Of a stretch of 64,000 nt of DNA, positions 33,934 to 46,038 are shown in pieces. The notes below the pieces were generated by a model. It was not told where the DNA came from. It saw nothing but the letters and a program-made list of their open reading frames with translations, and ran no database searches. Origin of the DNA: Azadirachta indica (lineage: Eukaryota; Streptophyta; Magnoliopsida; Sapindales; Meliaceae); NCBI GenBank assembly GCA_022749755.1, contig CM040443.1, forward strand, positions 15,205,744 through 15,269,743, read 5' to 3'. The position numbers and the translations under genes are program-made. Each line of letters begins with the position of its first letter. Within the stretch, counting starts at the first letter, position 1.

Positions 33934-34560
33934 ATGATAATTTTTAAAGTTTTTAGATAAATTAAATAATTAGAATAATTTTTATTTTAAATTTTAAACT
34001 TTTCAGTTTATAAATAATAATTAAAATTAGAAGATGTAATAAAAAAGAGAAAAAGTAGTAGAGAGATCTAAAGGAAAAAAATAACAGTTAAATGACGTAA
34101 AAGAACTTAAGTTAAATAATGTAAAATATTTATTATGTTTTATATTCATTCAATTTATACCATCCACGTGCTCTTAATTTAAGAACTAATACTTGACATA
34201 AAAAATTATGTTAACAAAAAAAAAAATAATAATATATATATATTGGATGTATATATATATAAATTAAAATAATTAGAATAATTTTTATTTTTAAATTTTA
34301 AACTTTTCAATTTATAAATAATAATTAAAACTAAAAGATGTAATAAGCGAAGAGAAGATATAATAAGAAAGAGAAAAAGTAAGAGACAAATTTATAAAAA
34401 AGATAATAAACGAGAGTTAAATGACACAAAAGAACTTAATTTAAATAATATAAAATATTAATTATGTTTTATATTTATTTAATTTATATCATCTATGTAT
34501 TCTTGATTTAATAACTAATAATTGACATAAAAATTTGTGTTAAAAAAATAAATATGATAT
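33934..34560. repeat. Two direct tandem copies of the ~300 bp unit (R3/R4)
   Basis: R3 (about 33934-34235) and R4 (about 34258-34560) share AATTAGAATAATTTTTATTT, TTATAAATAATAATTAAAA, an AAAGAACTTAA segment, a TTATGTTTTATATT segment and a TTGACATAAAAA end, each followed by an AT run with TTGGA or TTTTGGAGG. They belong to the same family as R1/R2. Confidence 0.65.
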
Positions 34561-34599
34561 ATATATATATATATATTTTGGAGGTATATATAAATAGGC

Positions 34600-34800
34600 G
34601 TCCACTGTACTTTTGCTGAGGGAGGAGGGAAAAGATTGATACTGGATGGATCCAAGGTGGAGAGATAGATAAGCATGAAGATTTGAGTACTTCAAGACTT
34701 TGTGACGTACAATCCACTCTTAAATTATTGCTACAATGTGTTGAAAAAATTTTCACTTATATTTACGTTGAATTTAATTCACTGTTTTGAAGAGGATTAC
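34600..34800. repeat. Dispersed duplicate segment, copy 1
   Basis: It matches 39950-40165. Anchors are GTACTTT, TGGATSGATCCAARG, GAGAGATAGATAAGCATGA, CGTACAATCCACTCTTAAAT and TTGAATTTAATTCA. I do not recognise a protein in either copy. Confidence 0.75.
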
Positions 34801-37417
34801 TGTAGATGTAATAGTTGTATTATATTTTTATCTTAATTTATTATATAATAATGTATTATCGTTCTACATGTTATATTTTATCACTTATGCCTAGTTAAAA
34901 TGGTTTACAACTGTTAGAATAAAATAGAAAAACAACGAAAAAATAATCTATGATAATTTTAAAAATACATATGAATATATAATTTTCATATAAAAATAGT
35001 AAAGAGAAGAAGAAAAATATCTATTGTAGCCTATCAAGTAACTTTTTTTTTTTTTATAGATTTTCTTTCATTAATAGTTTGTAAAACAATCCTCATTAGT
35101 AAGTAATAAAGAGAAGAGTTAGTTTTTTTTTACTATGATACAAGGATCACTCTCTTAATTTTCTAATTTCACAATATTCTCATCGCATGAGATTGTGAGA
35201 TGGGATTTTTTAAAAAGAAAAAGTGAGATGCTCTCTTTTCTTTTACTCTTTGAAGAATACATAAAAAGAAAAGTTAGGATTTCAGCCTCTTTATGTTTCT
35301 TTTATATAACTCCCTTCTAAATTAATTAATTGATTAATAATATTTATTAATTAATTAATTTTAAAAAGCTTCTCCTAATAAAAGTAATATTCTAATTAAT
35401 TCAAGATTAATTTTACAAAGAAACAATAAAAAATATAAATATCTACTAAGATTTTATCATTTAATTTCTTAAATTATATTATATAGATATTAATAAAAGA
35501 TATTTTTACTAAAAATTTTATAAATTAATTAATTTAATTCAAATTAAAATATGTATTACAAAAACTATTCTCTGGATATATAAAAATTAAGTACAATAAT
35601 TTTATTCATTATATTATTTACTGTAGTGATTTATGATGTAGTATTAGGGACCTATAGATTTACAATTTTAAGTTCTAATAAATTGACATAATTAATTAAA
35701 CTCTTTAATAGATTAACTTAATTGATTAATTTCAATATTATTCCACTAAAAATGTAGAATTGAATTCTGAAAATAATAGATATATTTTTCTCACAAAACA
35801 TTTTAACCCTTTATAAATAATTCATAATTAAAGTTAGGTCAATTTTTTGTTTCATCCTTCCAATTACTTTTTCATCCTTAAGTTCCATTAATTCCTCAGT
35901 GAACAGTTAATTTGTAAAATATTAATTTATAAATCAGCTATAAATTGAATACTCAAACTATTCAATTCTAAAATTAATACTTAAGGGAAGTGTTTTTTTC
36001 ACTTTCAATAGGAAGAAATGGATTCTGTAGTTTTAACTTGCATTCTCAACTACTTATTCTATTAAAATTTCAAAATGCAAATGTTGAGCTTGTTTTAAAA
36101 CAAACTTTTACAAATAACTTAAAAGCCTTAGTGATATAAATAAGAGTTTATGACTATTCAGGATTCAAATTGATCTAGATATAATCATCTATTAATATTG
36201 TTTGAGTTCTTAATTAGTAACGTAATTTTATATAAGAATTCAAAGTATATCTGATCCAATCTTATATAATTGTAATATATAAAATACCTTTACTATAATG
36301 TTACTATATCGATAGTCTGGATACAACTATCACATTCTTAACGTTACTAGATCATATTAGTAATATTTAATTAAAAAAACCCAACTTTAATTAATATATT
36401 ATTGACTATTTTACTTTATTATCCATAATCTCAATTCTCTTGTATTTATAATACTTATATATATTAATATTATGGTTGTGTAAATAAATTAAGATTTTTC
36501 TTGATATTTATTTATATCAAATATGTACATAATTAAGTATAAACAAGCATCAATTTTATTTATTCCAATAAATGCACAATTCACATGCTTTTAGTGTACC
36601 ATCCCTAACAGAAATATGTTTGACATTCTTAAACCATCCCACGTTCGAGTAATAGGAGGAAAAAGAGTTTGGTGTTTCGTGAATAAGGTTTTTTTACCTC
36701 CCATACAAAATCTTTCTAAAAGAAAATCATATATCTAATATATTGAAGAGGAAGAGAAATTTTTATGAATGTAGAAAAAAAATTAAATATAAGAAATATT
36801 TGATAATAGGACTAGGAAATTTAATATTGTTATTATAATATTCAAAAGCTATCGAGCAAACGAAGTAATTATAATTTGTTTGAGTCAAAATAGAGTCATT
36901 ATTGTTGTTCTCCTAGGATTTTATTCAACTAGTTCCCTGTCGAATAAACCTAAAGCAAAGGAATTTTGGAATGATGAACAGGAGCGAAACTCTTGACAAA
37001 GCCAAGGTGAGACTCTTAAAAGCGATATAAAAAAGTAAAAAAGACTAATGAGAAGCCAGTAGTAAAAAATCAACCAACAGTAAAAAATCAAAACTTATAA
37101 GAATCAAATCATAAAAAATCTATTTTACAAGAGATTAAGATTTAAGACTGCTCATGTAATTAATTAAAAAGAATGCATTTTAATAGATTAATTGACGAAT
37201 ATTATAAAAGTAATTATTTTAATAAGTTAAAAATAAAAATTGCACGTGTCCTCGGGACGTCACCCTTATTCTTTTTTTTTTTTTAAATTTTTGAAACTCA
37301 CAGAGGTCGGTTTGACTACAAAATGTTGGTTTAATTTTAAATTTGACTTTGTTTGATTAGTAGCGTACTAAATTTGCTTTTATTATATAAATATTTGCAT
37401 AAACTTTTTGCAAACTT
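34801..37417. other. Long AT-rich intergenic stretch, nothing recognised
   Basis: No coding frame, RNA gene or repeat pair can be supported in this 2.6 kb, apart from homopolymers and short (ATTA)n runs near 35315-35360. Confidence 0.45.
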
Positions 37418-37720
37418 TTAATTTATTTGTCAATATTTTTTTAAGAAAAAAAAATTGAAATAGAAGTTAGAAATCATTTTTAATGGATAAGTATTTACGT
37501 TTAGCTAAAATTGGAAAGCCAGTAGCTGTAGTTATCCCCCCCAAAAAAAAAAAAAAAAAAAAAACGTGCAAAATGTTAACAATTAGTAGAAGAAGAAGTA
37601 GGGCCACTTAGTACCAATAATATTGCTGATTGGTAATATCTTTATTGCTTGACGCAACAACTAGCTGAGCTGTCTCACTGAGGATTGTGACATTACATAC
37701 GCATAACGCAAATGTCCCAT
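37418..37720. repeat. Duplicate of the 31430-32170 segment without the hAT MITE
   Basis: It shares in order TTATTTGTCAATATTTT, GCTRAAATTGG, GTAGTT, CACTTAGTACCAATAATATT, ATTGTGACA and ACATACRCA with 31430-31620 plus 32055-32150. The 432 bp MITE present there is absent here. A poly(C)/poly(A) run (about 37538-37564) is copy-specific. Confidence 0.7.
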
Positions 37721-38219
37721 CACATAATCTGTTTTTTTAGATCCTTAAATTTTATTTTCACAGAAACGTTGAATTTAATTCAATTGATAAAATATATCTT
37801 TGTTGTCTCGCTATTTATTCTTCTAAAGATAGGATATGTGGAAGAGATAATACCTCCACAATTACTTTCTCCTTCAGTGACAACAAATGAACAACCACAA
37901 CCTATCATAAATCTTATATTTCAATACCTACACCAAAAATAAATCCATACCGAAAATTTCTTACTTTTTCTGTGGGATGTTGAATTTAATTTACTTGTTG
38001 AAAATTATTGTATCGTTGTGCATCAAGAAATTTCTTACATCCATAGAGTTTTTAAATTTAATCCAATAATTAAAAATTATAACTATCATACATCAAGAAC
38101 ATTCCTACTTTGATATATCCAGCCAATAAATTTTAATCTAATGATTGAATAAATTAACACAACAGTTATTTTTATTTTATGTGATATTAATATAATACTC
38201 TTAAATATTTCTTAATAAT

Positions 38220-39065
38220 GGATAAATTTTTAATTATCCCTAAGATTTTTGTTAATATCTTTTTACCCTAAAGTTTAAAAATTTATCCATTAAATCCATT
38301 CATTAATTAAAATAACAGAAAAATTGTACTTCTATCATACTAATCCCAATGAAAAACTTATTTTTATTATTTTATTATATATTTTACTATAATTAGTAAT
38401 TAAATAATTTAAAAATCTCTTAATAACAAAAGAACTTACCATTGTTTCATCGCGTCTATTGTTGGTGACTTTCCACCGTTTGGGATTTTATAGTCACTAA
38501 AATCTTCTTTGAATACTCTATACAATGATCCCTTTATCATTATTGTTTGACTAATCAATTGTTGTAAATTTAAAGTTAAATATTTGATATGGTATTGTTA
38601 GTCAACTATTCAAATATTCAACTTCAAATTTAAGATGAAAAGTGGATCAAACAGTAATAATAATAGAATTGTTGCGTTAAGCATTCAAAAATGCTTTCAA
38701 TGATGTTCATGAAATTCCAAACAATTGATAATTGACGGCCACGATTGACCGATTGTTGGTAGCAACAAGCATACACTTTTACAATTTTTTTGTTATTAAA
38801 ATTTTTACATTATCTAATTATTAGTTAGAAGTAATAATATAAAATAAAATAATAAAAATAAAATTTATATAATTAATTGTTTATAGTACAATCATGCACT
38901 AAATATGATTTTGTGTGGTGTGGTGCTTAATTACTTTTTACACCTAAAATCTAAAATTTATCGTCATCTTAATTAATAAATGGACTTAATAGGCAAACTT
39001 TTAAACTTGAGAGAGATAATGAAGTATTACTAAAAACTTTAGGGGATTATCGAGAATTTGTCCTT
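38220..39065. mobile_element. ~845 bp fold-back element, arms ~400 bp
   Basis: The outer arms pair: GGATAAATTTTTAATTATCC with GGACAAATTCTCGATAATCC, and TCCATTAAATCCATTCATTA with GCCTATTAAGTCCATTTATTA. Pairing continues almost to the centre near 38600, for example TTTAAAGTTAAATATTTGA with TTTGAAGTTGAATATTTGA, and ATTATTGTTTGACT with ATTACTGTTTGATC. No open frame is present. The whole element could form a long double-stranded RNA hairpin if transcribed. Confidence 0.75.
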
Positions 39066-39139
39066 TTATGATAAGCAAAATTTTCTTTTGTGAAAGTGAA
39101 AGAAAATAAAATTTTCAAATAAATGATAATAGATGATGC

Positions 39140-39780
39140 TATGATGTCAATAATTAGTAAGGAGAGTGTAAAAAATAATTTTTGTAATTTTGCATGCCTC
39201 GAAATAGAATTGGGGGTTGAGACGCAAATGTACACTCAGGAGTTGGTTATTGGACCTCCGCCTCCGCAATTGCTTCGAGCAGCAGCACAACACCAAAAGA
39301 GCCTTCGCTCCAACCAAAGGAGAACCCAACAGCAGTATCGTAAAAGCCAAATATATCCTAAAATTATATATTTATTTCCCTTTCAAATCGGATTATATTA
39401 TTTTACATTTTAAAATTAATTACACATATAATCGGATTATTTTACATGTTTTACATTTTAAAACACACTAAATTTCGTCCATGCACAAATCAAAGTTAAA
39501 GAAATTCTCTTTTTAAAATTATTGTAAAAGTAAAGCGATTTTTTCCTTCTACTTTTTTTTTTTGTCAATCAAAACAGCTCTTTTTAACGTTAAAAGTTCT
39601 TTTTATGTTTTTGGTATCAATTAGTTGGCATTAAAATTTTTTTTTAAAAATTAAAAAAACATTTTTTATTAAAAAAAGTTTAAATTTTAAGTTTCTTAGT
39701 AGTAAAAATTTTTAAACGTTTTATAAAATGTTAAATTCTTTCAAATATTTTTTTTATTTTCAAAATTTTAAATTATTTTT
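39140..39780. repeat. Direct duplication, copy A
   Basis: It matches 40150-40910 at about 1 kb spacing: TTGTAATTTTGCATGC/TTGCAATTTTGCATGC, TTGGACCTC, CAGCACAACACCAA, AACAGCAGTATCGT, CTAAAATTATA and, further on, CACAAATCAAA. A short degenerate third piece is near 41195-41260. No protein is recognised in any copy. Confidence 0.75.
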
Positions 39781-39949
39781 GCATAATATAATCTTAAAAT
39801 CTTATTTATTAAAATAATAACACTTTAAAAAAAAATTACTTCAACCCAAATCTATTCATCTATTCAGTTCACACATAAAGCAAATTTCCAATCACAATTC
39901 ACATCGTGACCCTCCCTGCCTCGACCTGTATGATGAAATGTTACACCAT

Positions 39950-40165
39950 GGAATGTACTTTACACAGGGAATAGGAAAAATATTGAGAATGGATAGATCC
40001 AAAGGAAGAGAGATAGATAAGCATGAGGATTTGAGCACAACAAAACTAAAGAATTGTATTCTTTGTAACGTACAATCCACTCTTAAATTATTGCTACAAT
40101 ATATTGAAAGGTTTCTACTCACATGTTTATTGAATTTAATTCAACGTTTGAAGAGAGTTTATTGC
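39950..40165. repeat. Dispersed duplicate segment, copy 2
   Basis: Partner of 34600-34800. It runs directly into copy B of the 39-41 kb duplication, so the original unit was probably longer than either fragment. Confidence 0.75.
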
Positions 40166-40910
40166 AATTTTGCATGCATGAAAAAGAATTGGCGGTTGAC
40201 ACGCAAACAGGCAGTTGGGAGTTGATTATTGGACCTCTCTGTCTCTCTAATTGCTTCAACCGACAGCACAACACCAACAACCCCTTCGGTCCAATCGAAG
40301 GGAGAACCGAACAGCAGTATCGTGCTAGGCGAATATTGCTAAAATTATACACTTATTTTCTTTTTTAATTGATATTAAATTCTCAGAAATAATTTGTTGA
40401 ACAATATAAAATTAATTACACAAAAATTTAAGTTGGTATATAAATATCACTAAAACCAAAATGTCATTTCACTATTTTTAAAGTTATTATTAATATTTCG
40501 AAAAAATCATGGTACATTTTCATTTAGTTTAATAATCATCAATATCGATCGGACTGAAAAATGTATAGATATTTTACACTTGGGCATATTCTAAATGTCA
40601 CTCTATACACAAATCAAAATAAAAAAACTTTTCTTTCAAAATTGGTGAGTGAAAAAATCGATTTTTTAAACATTCTATTTTTACTATAAAAGACTAAGTA
40701 TTTATTTCGTTTTAATTTTTTTTATAGATAAAAGTTTTTTTTTTAATGTTAAATTTTTTTTAATTTTTTTATATTATTTAATTGACAATGATTTTTTAAA
40801 AATGTTTCGGAGAATGAAAAAAAATCTTTTCAAGATGAAGTCTAAATTTTAACTTTTAATAATGATCTTTTAAATTTTTTTTTAAAATGTTAAATTTTTA
40901 TTTTAAAAAT
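40166..40910. repeat. Direct duplication, copy B
   Basis: Partner of 39140-39780. It carries the same GGACCTCTC, CAGCACAACACCAA and CAGCAGTATCGT landmarks, then T-rich sequence like that after copy A. Confidence 0.7.
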
Positions 40911-42060
40911 TTTATGCTATTTCTTCAATCAACTTCATTGAAAAAAAATTACTCTTTGTAGACCGACTAATTAATAACCAGATCTTAAATCAACTTATTA
41001 ATTTCATATTATATTATACACCTTTTAAAAAATTATTTATAATAATTAAATAAATAATAAATTTTTATTAAAATTTTATTAATAAAAACCCTATTTATAA
41101 AATATTATTATAAAATATTCTACTTAAAAAAGTTATATCAAATACATCTAAAACCTTTAAATCAATCTGTTGATTAATGTTTGACTTTCTTGCTTGCAAT
41201 TGGTTCAAGGGAAAGCACAACATCAACAGTCGTTTGGTCCAAGCATAACTCTCTTGTCTTTCTTCATCTTAATCAAAATCTTTATGATTGTAGTGCCTGC
41301 CTTGCACGCATGATTATTTCCAAACTAAGCATCTATTAGAACGCTTAAGTATTGTGGTAGGAAAATAAATCCCAAAAAAAAAAATGTTTCAACTTGCTTC
41401 GAATAATTTAAAAGCAATTTGTTTTATTAAACTTAATTATTCATGAACTAATTATATCGGTATAACTAATCACATTTCACTATTTTCAAATTTTCTTAAA
41501 ATAATAAATTAGTAGAAGTCAATAATTTTTACAAAATAAGTGGATGTGAGGTTTGTTAGTCGGGATGAAAACTTGGATTAACGTGTGTTGATATGTGAAA
41601 ATTAATTTTGGCCTTGAGCCCAAACCCAAAGTAAAACTACATTGTTTTTTTAAAGTAATGTATAAAAAGGACAAATGAGCTTAAACTACTTTTTAGAGTT
41701 TAAATTGTGGGCTGTGATGTATAAAGTAAAAATATGTACAAGTCTAACTCATATCAATCTAATGTTTTAGATTTAACTCACTTGGGGAAACTTATGCCTA
41801 AATGATTCATTATATGATTAGCATATGATTATGCTACTACATAAGAAATACAAAAACCCAAAAATTTTTTTTTTCTTTTTAAAGTCTAAAGCCTTATTTT
41901 AATTAACTTAAGATTAATTAGAATAAAAAATAAGTATTTTATTTTAATTAAAATTAATTAGAATAAAAATTTTATTATAAGTATGAGTTTTAAACACATC
42001 TTTTAAATAATATTAAATTACACTAATTTAATTTCTAAATGAATTCTTATTTTACAACGT
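40911..42060. other. Intergenic; one short degenerate third copy of the duplication
   Basis: 41195-41260 has GCAATTGGTTCAAG, AAGCACAACATCAACA and GGTCCAAGC, matching the landmark order of copies A and B. The rest is AT-rich without recognisable features. Confidence 0.45.
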
Positions 42061-42109
42061 TGACTTGCATTAATATAGGATTGCATAAACTATTCATGTC
42101 CTACTACAA

Positions 42110-42620
42110 CTCCATGTCACTCACTATATAAACCCATGATTCTATATTTAAGAAGGGAGAGAAAACATCATCAAATTAGCCAAGAGATTCATTAGCATAT
42201 ATTCCTTGGAGAGCACATCTTTGGTGAAGCATCTTCTTCTTCACGGCAATATTAATAATCTTTGTCACTTTTTGGTCGTCTTTTACAGCCCCAATCTACC
42301 TTAAACACTACTCTAGTGTCCTAGTATCTTTCCTACACCCATTAACCTTAACATGATTTTTGGCCTTCAAAAGTACCTTGGTTGTAGCCTTATATTTGTT
42401 AGGTTGCAATCGATTGTATTGAATACCACTGAAAGTTAGTCTATTTAATATTAGTCTAATTTTTCTACAACTACGATCCACTATTAAATCATTGTGTTGC
42501 TTTACATTGATAATGTGACTAACTTACTCTAACACACATCGTGGACTCATAATTTGTGTTTCATACTTTTCCTAAATATTTTTAGGTTTAGTTATAGTGG
42601 TAACAAATTCCTCTAGACAA
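42110..42620 (+). other. Possible LTR/leader of the adjacent gag remnant
   Basis: A TATA-like CACTATATAAACC (about 42120) is followed by about 450 bp of mixed-composition sequence leading towards the gag remnant. No second copy is in the window, so LTR status is inference. Confidence 0.3.
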
Positions 42621-43229
42621 ATTCAAACTAGTCTTCTAAGGTTGTAATATCATGACTCTCAGGGCAGTAGGTGAGATCTAAGGGACGTATTGGACCTTAG
42701 TTGTTGCAACTCAGAAAGAGGTGTAAAAGTTCAATTTGGATTCAGAAGCTCAACGGTATCAAAGCTCACCAATAGCGATACAAGGTTTATGTAAGCAATC
42801 AACTAATCACGATTCAACATGTGAATTAAGTAGATTTCCCTTGTAACATTTAAGCGACTCCACTAAGGAGTTTGGCTAAGATCTTATGAGACATAGTAAT
42901 TACAAAGAGTAACAATCAAAATAGTGGTGATAATCACACAGAGTGTACCTCCAACGCCTGCTGATGATACTCGACCAGAGTATTAAGGTAGCAATCAAGA
43001 CATTGCTACACCAATACCCTTCTTATTATGTAGATGATGTAGGATATGCGTAGGGAGATAAGAGACCTTTACGGGGTGATAGCAACAAGTCCTCCCTCCT
43101 CCTCAGCTAGTAGCTGGAAGTTAGACAACACCTTAAAGAATTGCACTGAGGGTTTTGCAAACTAGCCCATGCTAGAATCACAGTTATCTACGATGCATGT
43201 GGACTTAATGTCTTTCATTAAGCAATGCA

Positions 43230-44200
43230 TGCAGAGTCCCACTGTACTAGAGATAGAGTACACCACTCCTATCTTATTCGAAGGAAATAATGTAGAAACC
43301 ATATGTAGAGGGATATGAAACTTAGAAATTTATATTCTTCAACAAGAAAAAAGGAAACCCCAAAGAGTATGTTGCTTGCTTCATGGACACACTCAGAGTA
43401 CACACTTACAACGAAGAAATGCATTTGTGAGAGTTTTTCAAGTCCTTGACAAGTTGGGCTGGGCATATTTTTAGTACATTGCCCTATCACCAAGATTTAT
43501 ACATTCATAGCAAGATTTGGTCCTAAAGTTTTGCTAGAAATATTTCCAGAGCAAACAATGGGTAACACTACTCTGGCTTTATAATACCAATTAGTAGTAC
43601 TTGAAGCCACTCCTAGATTTCGTGAAACTCTTTCACAACCTTATGTTGGGGTACCATGAATAGAAAGGAGAAAAAGAGATCGTGGAGATATGTGTGAATA
43701 ACATGCTTCCTAATTATTAAGTTCACTTGGAAAACCTTAACTTGGAAATTTTTAGCCAACTTATGGAGGTAGCATAGAGAACATCCTTCTCAATAAAGTA
43801 GTTTGTAAGCAAAAAACCAAAGAAGGAGACTCCTCATGTAATGCATGGGGAGAAGTAGGATACTTCTGACAATAGGGACAAGAATAAATCATATGAAAAA
43901 CGCCCTCAAGAATTGTCACCTAATCGATTTGTCCCATGTAATGACAACAAACTTCATTCAATCTTTGATGGATGGATAGAAGATGGCCTATTCAAAATGT
44001 TGTTTCGTCAGAGAAATATGCGGGAGAAAGACAAACTCAGCCCTCAATTCTATCGATATCACTAGTTAGTAAGACCTAATACAAGGGATTAATATTATAG
44101 ACATATCCGAAAACTTGTCTATGAGAAAATTATGGAGGGGACATTAGTTTTGCCCCTCAAAGGCAGACAATAGATTATCGAAGAACGATACAAAACTCTA
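43230..44200 (+). pseudogene. Retrotransposon gag remnant (Ty3-like)
   Basis: In the plus-strand frame near 43260-43500: PYVEGYET followed by KKGNPKEYVACFMDTLRVHT, then EFFKSLTSWAGHIFSTLP. This resembles the gag domain of plant Ty3-type elements (the KGNPKEHVACF...SLT..A..WY block). Further sections (about 43800-44130) are frame-shifted and contain a LHSIFDGWIEDGLFK-like segment. Stops are frequent and no pol is seen nearby. Confidence 0.55.
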
Positions 44201-44209
44201 ATGTAGCAT

Positions 44210-45800
44210 TTGTTTTTTTAGCTGAAATTTGAAAAACTTAAATTTTGATTATTTTTGAATATTTAAAACTAAATGGTTGTTTTTTTTTGTTTAAAATCTA
44301 AATATTAATATTAAGTGTTATCTTTTAAAATAAAAAGTTTAAAATTTGAAAACTTTTTGTATTTGGGTGTTGTAAATTTTAAATGTTAAATAAAAATATT
44401 TTTTTCAAAAATATAAATAAATAATTTCACTTATAAACCTAAACAAAACCTATGTTAATACAAACTTTGTAATAGTTTACGATATATTTTAATTGTAAAG
44501 TAAATACATCTAATTTAAAATAAAAACAATAAATTATTCAAGAATAATATTCATGCTATAAAAAAGAAAAGCTAAAAAGAAATTAAGTAACATAACTTAA
44601 TTGAAAATATTGATTACTAAATTTCAGGAAGAGATAAAACGTTAATGCAGAAGATAAAACATAGGTAGATGAGATAAATAAATTAACTATAAGGATATTT
44701 TTGAGGCGTAATTTAATAAAATTATTCAGAATTTTAGATACAATAAACAAGTATAAAAAATATCAACTTTTTTTTGTTTAACAAAAAGTATATCAAAATA
44801 TTAATTAAATTAAAAGAAAATTATCTAAAATTGATAAATTCAGTTAATTAAATATTAAGTGAAGAAATAAAAAAAACAGCATGTAAGTTATAAAAATTTG
44901 AATGGGAGAGGTTTTAGGTTAAAAAACCTATATCTGTGGCAAGCACAATTTGAAATTTGACTAATACATACCAAAACAAAAAATAACCAAAATCTAATGT
45001 TCCAAAAAAGAATCAATTCCTTGGCTTTCATGTAACAACACTATTAACTAACAAATTACACTCAGTTTAACACATAAGCATACAAAACATCTTAAGGCGT
45101 TTGATGCAATGGAGTTTTTTGTTTGTTGGATGAATGTAATTTGATTAAAAAAATATCTGATGATGGTAATCTTTTGTTATCAATTAATATTGTTATTTAA
45201 TTTTCATTAGTTTCCATGAGAGAATTGCTCCAAATACATTGGGTTTCCCTCAAAACATTATTATACAATTATATATAATTTTACCGAAATTCCATCCATA
45301 GAAACATACAATATAATACCATGCGAATAATGTAATAATGGTTTGTTCTGAGAGTAGTCTTTTCTCTCTCATAATAAATAATCATAATATATTTAAAAAT
45401 TAGAAATCGACCATTTGATTCAACTTTATTCTCTATGTTTTGTGGGTATATAGAATGTAAATCCCCTTGTCTTTGTCTCAGACTTGGGGTTAATTTAGCC
45501 TAAATTAGTGGAGATTCTCATGCATAAAAAGAGTATTTTAATTTATATAATAAAAAAAATATTGAAGTCACATTAATTGGTGGACTAATATATAGCTAGG
45601 ACTCTTTTTGTGAATTTTATATCTGTACAATTAAACACTTTTTATTGTTATAGAATTAAAATCAGTTTCAAATTAGTTAGCTTAGAAAACAAATAAATAA
45701 CAAAATTCTTGTATAATATAATATATATATATACATATATATATATAGATAGATAGATCAACTAATAACGAGTCGGTTTTATTCAATTAAGGGTTCGCAT
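44210..45800. other. Intergenic, 5' flank of the metalloproteinase gene
   Basis: AT-rich. (AT)n and (GATA)n-like tracts occur at 45718-45762. Nothing else is recognised. Confidence 0.45.
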
Positions 45801-45803
45801 GCA

Positions 45804-45810
45804 TATATAA
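45804..45810 (+). promoter_or_regulatory. Probable TATA box of the metalloproteinase gene
   Basis: TATATAA in GCATATATAAGGC, about 235 bp upstream of the preferred ATG at 46039. Confidence 0.5.
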
Positions 45811-46038
45811 GGCTTGCAATTTGTTTTTCCTCCACGGAAACTAAAGTGGTTTTGTTCTCAAATTGAGCTGCATTTTTTTCATTTTCTCTCCATGGAAAAC
45901 TATGTTCTAGATAGGGCTTTTTCTTGAATTAGCTTTCTAGTTCTTATTTTCTGAGTTAAAAAATTCATTATATATAGGCTATTGATGATCTTAGATACAA
46001 TCAAAGAGTCTTCTCTAGTTATTCAATATTCTTCAACA

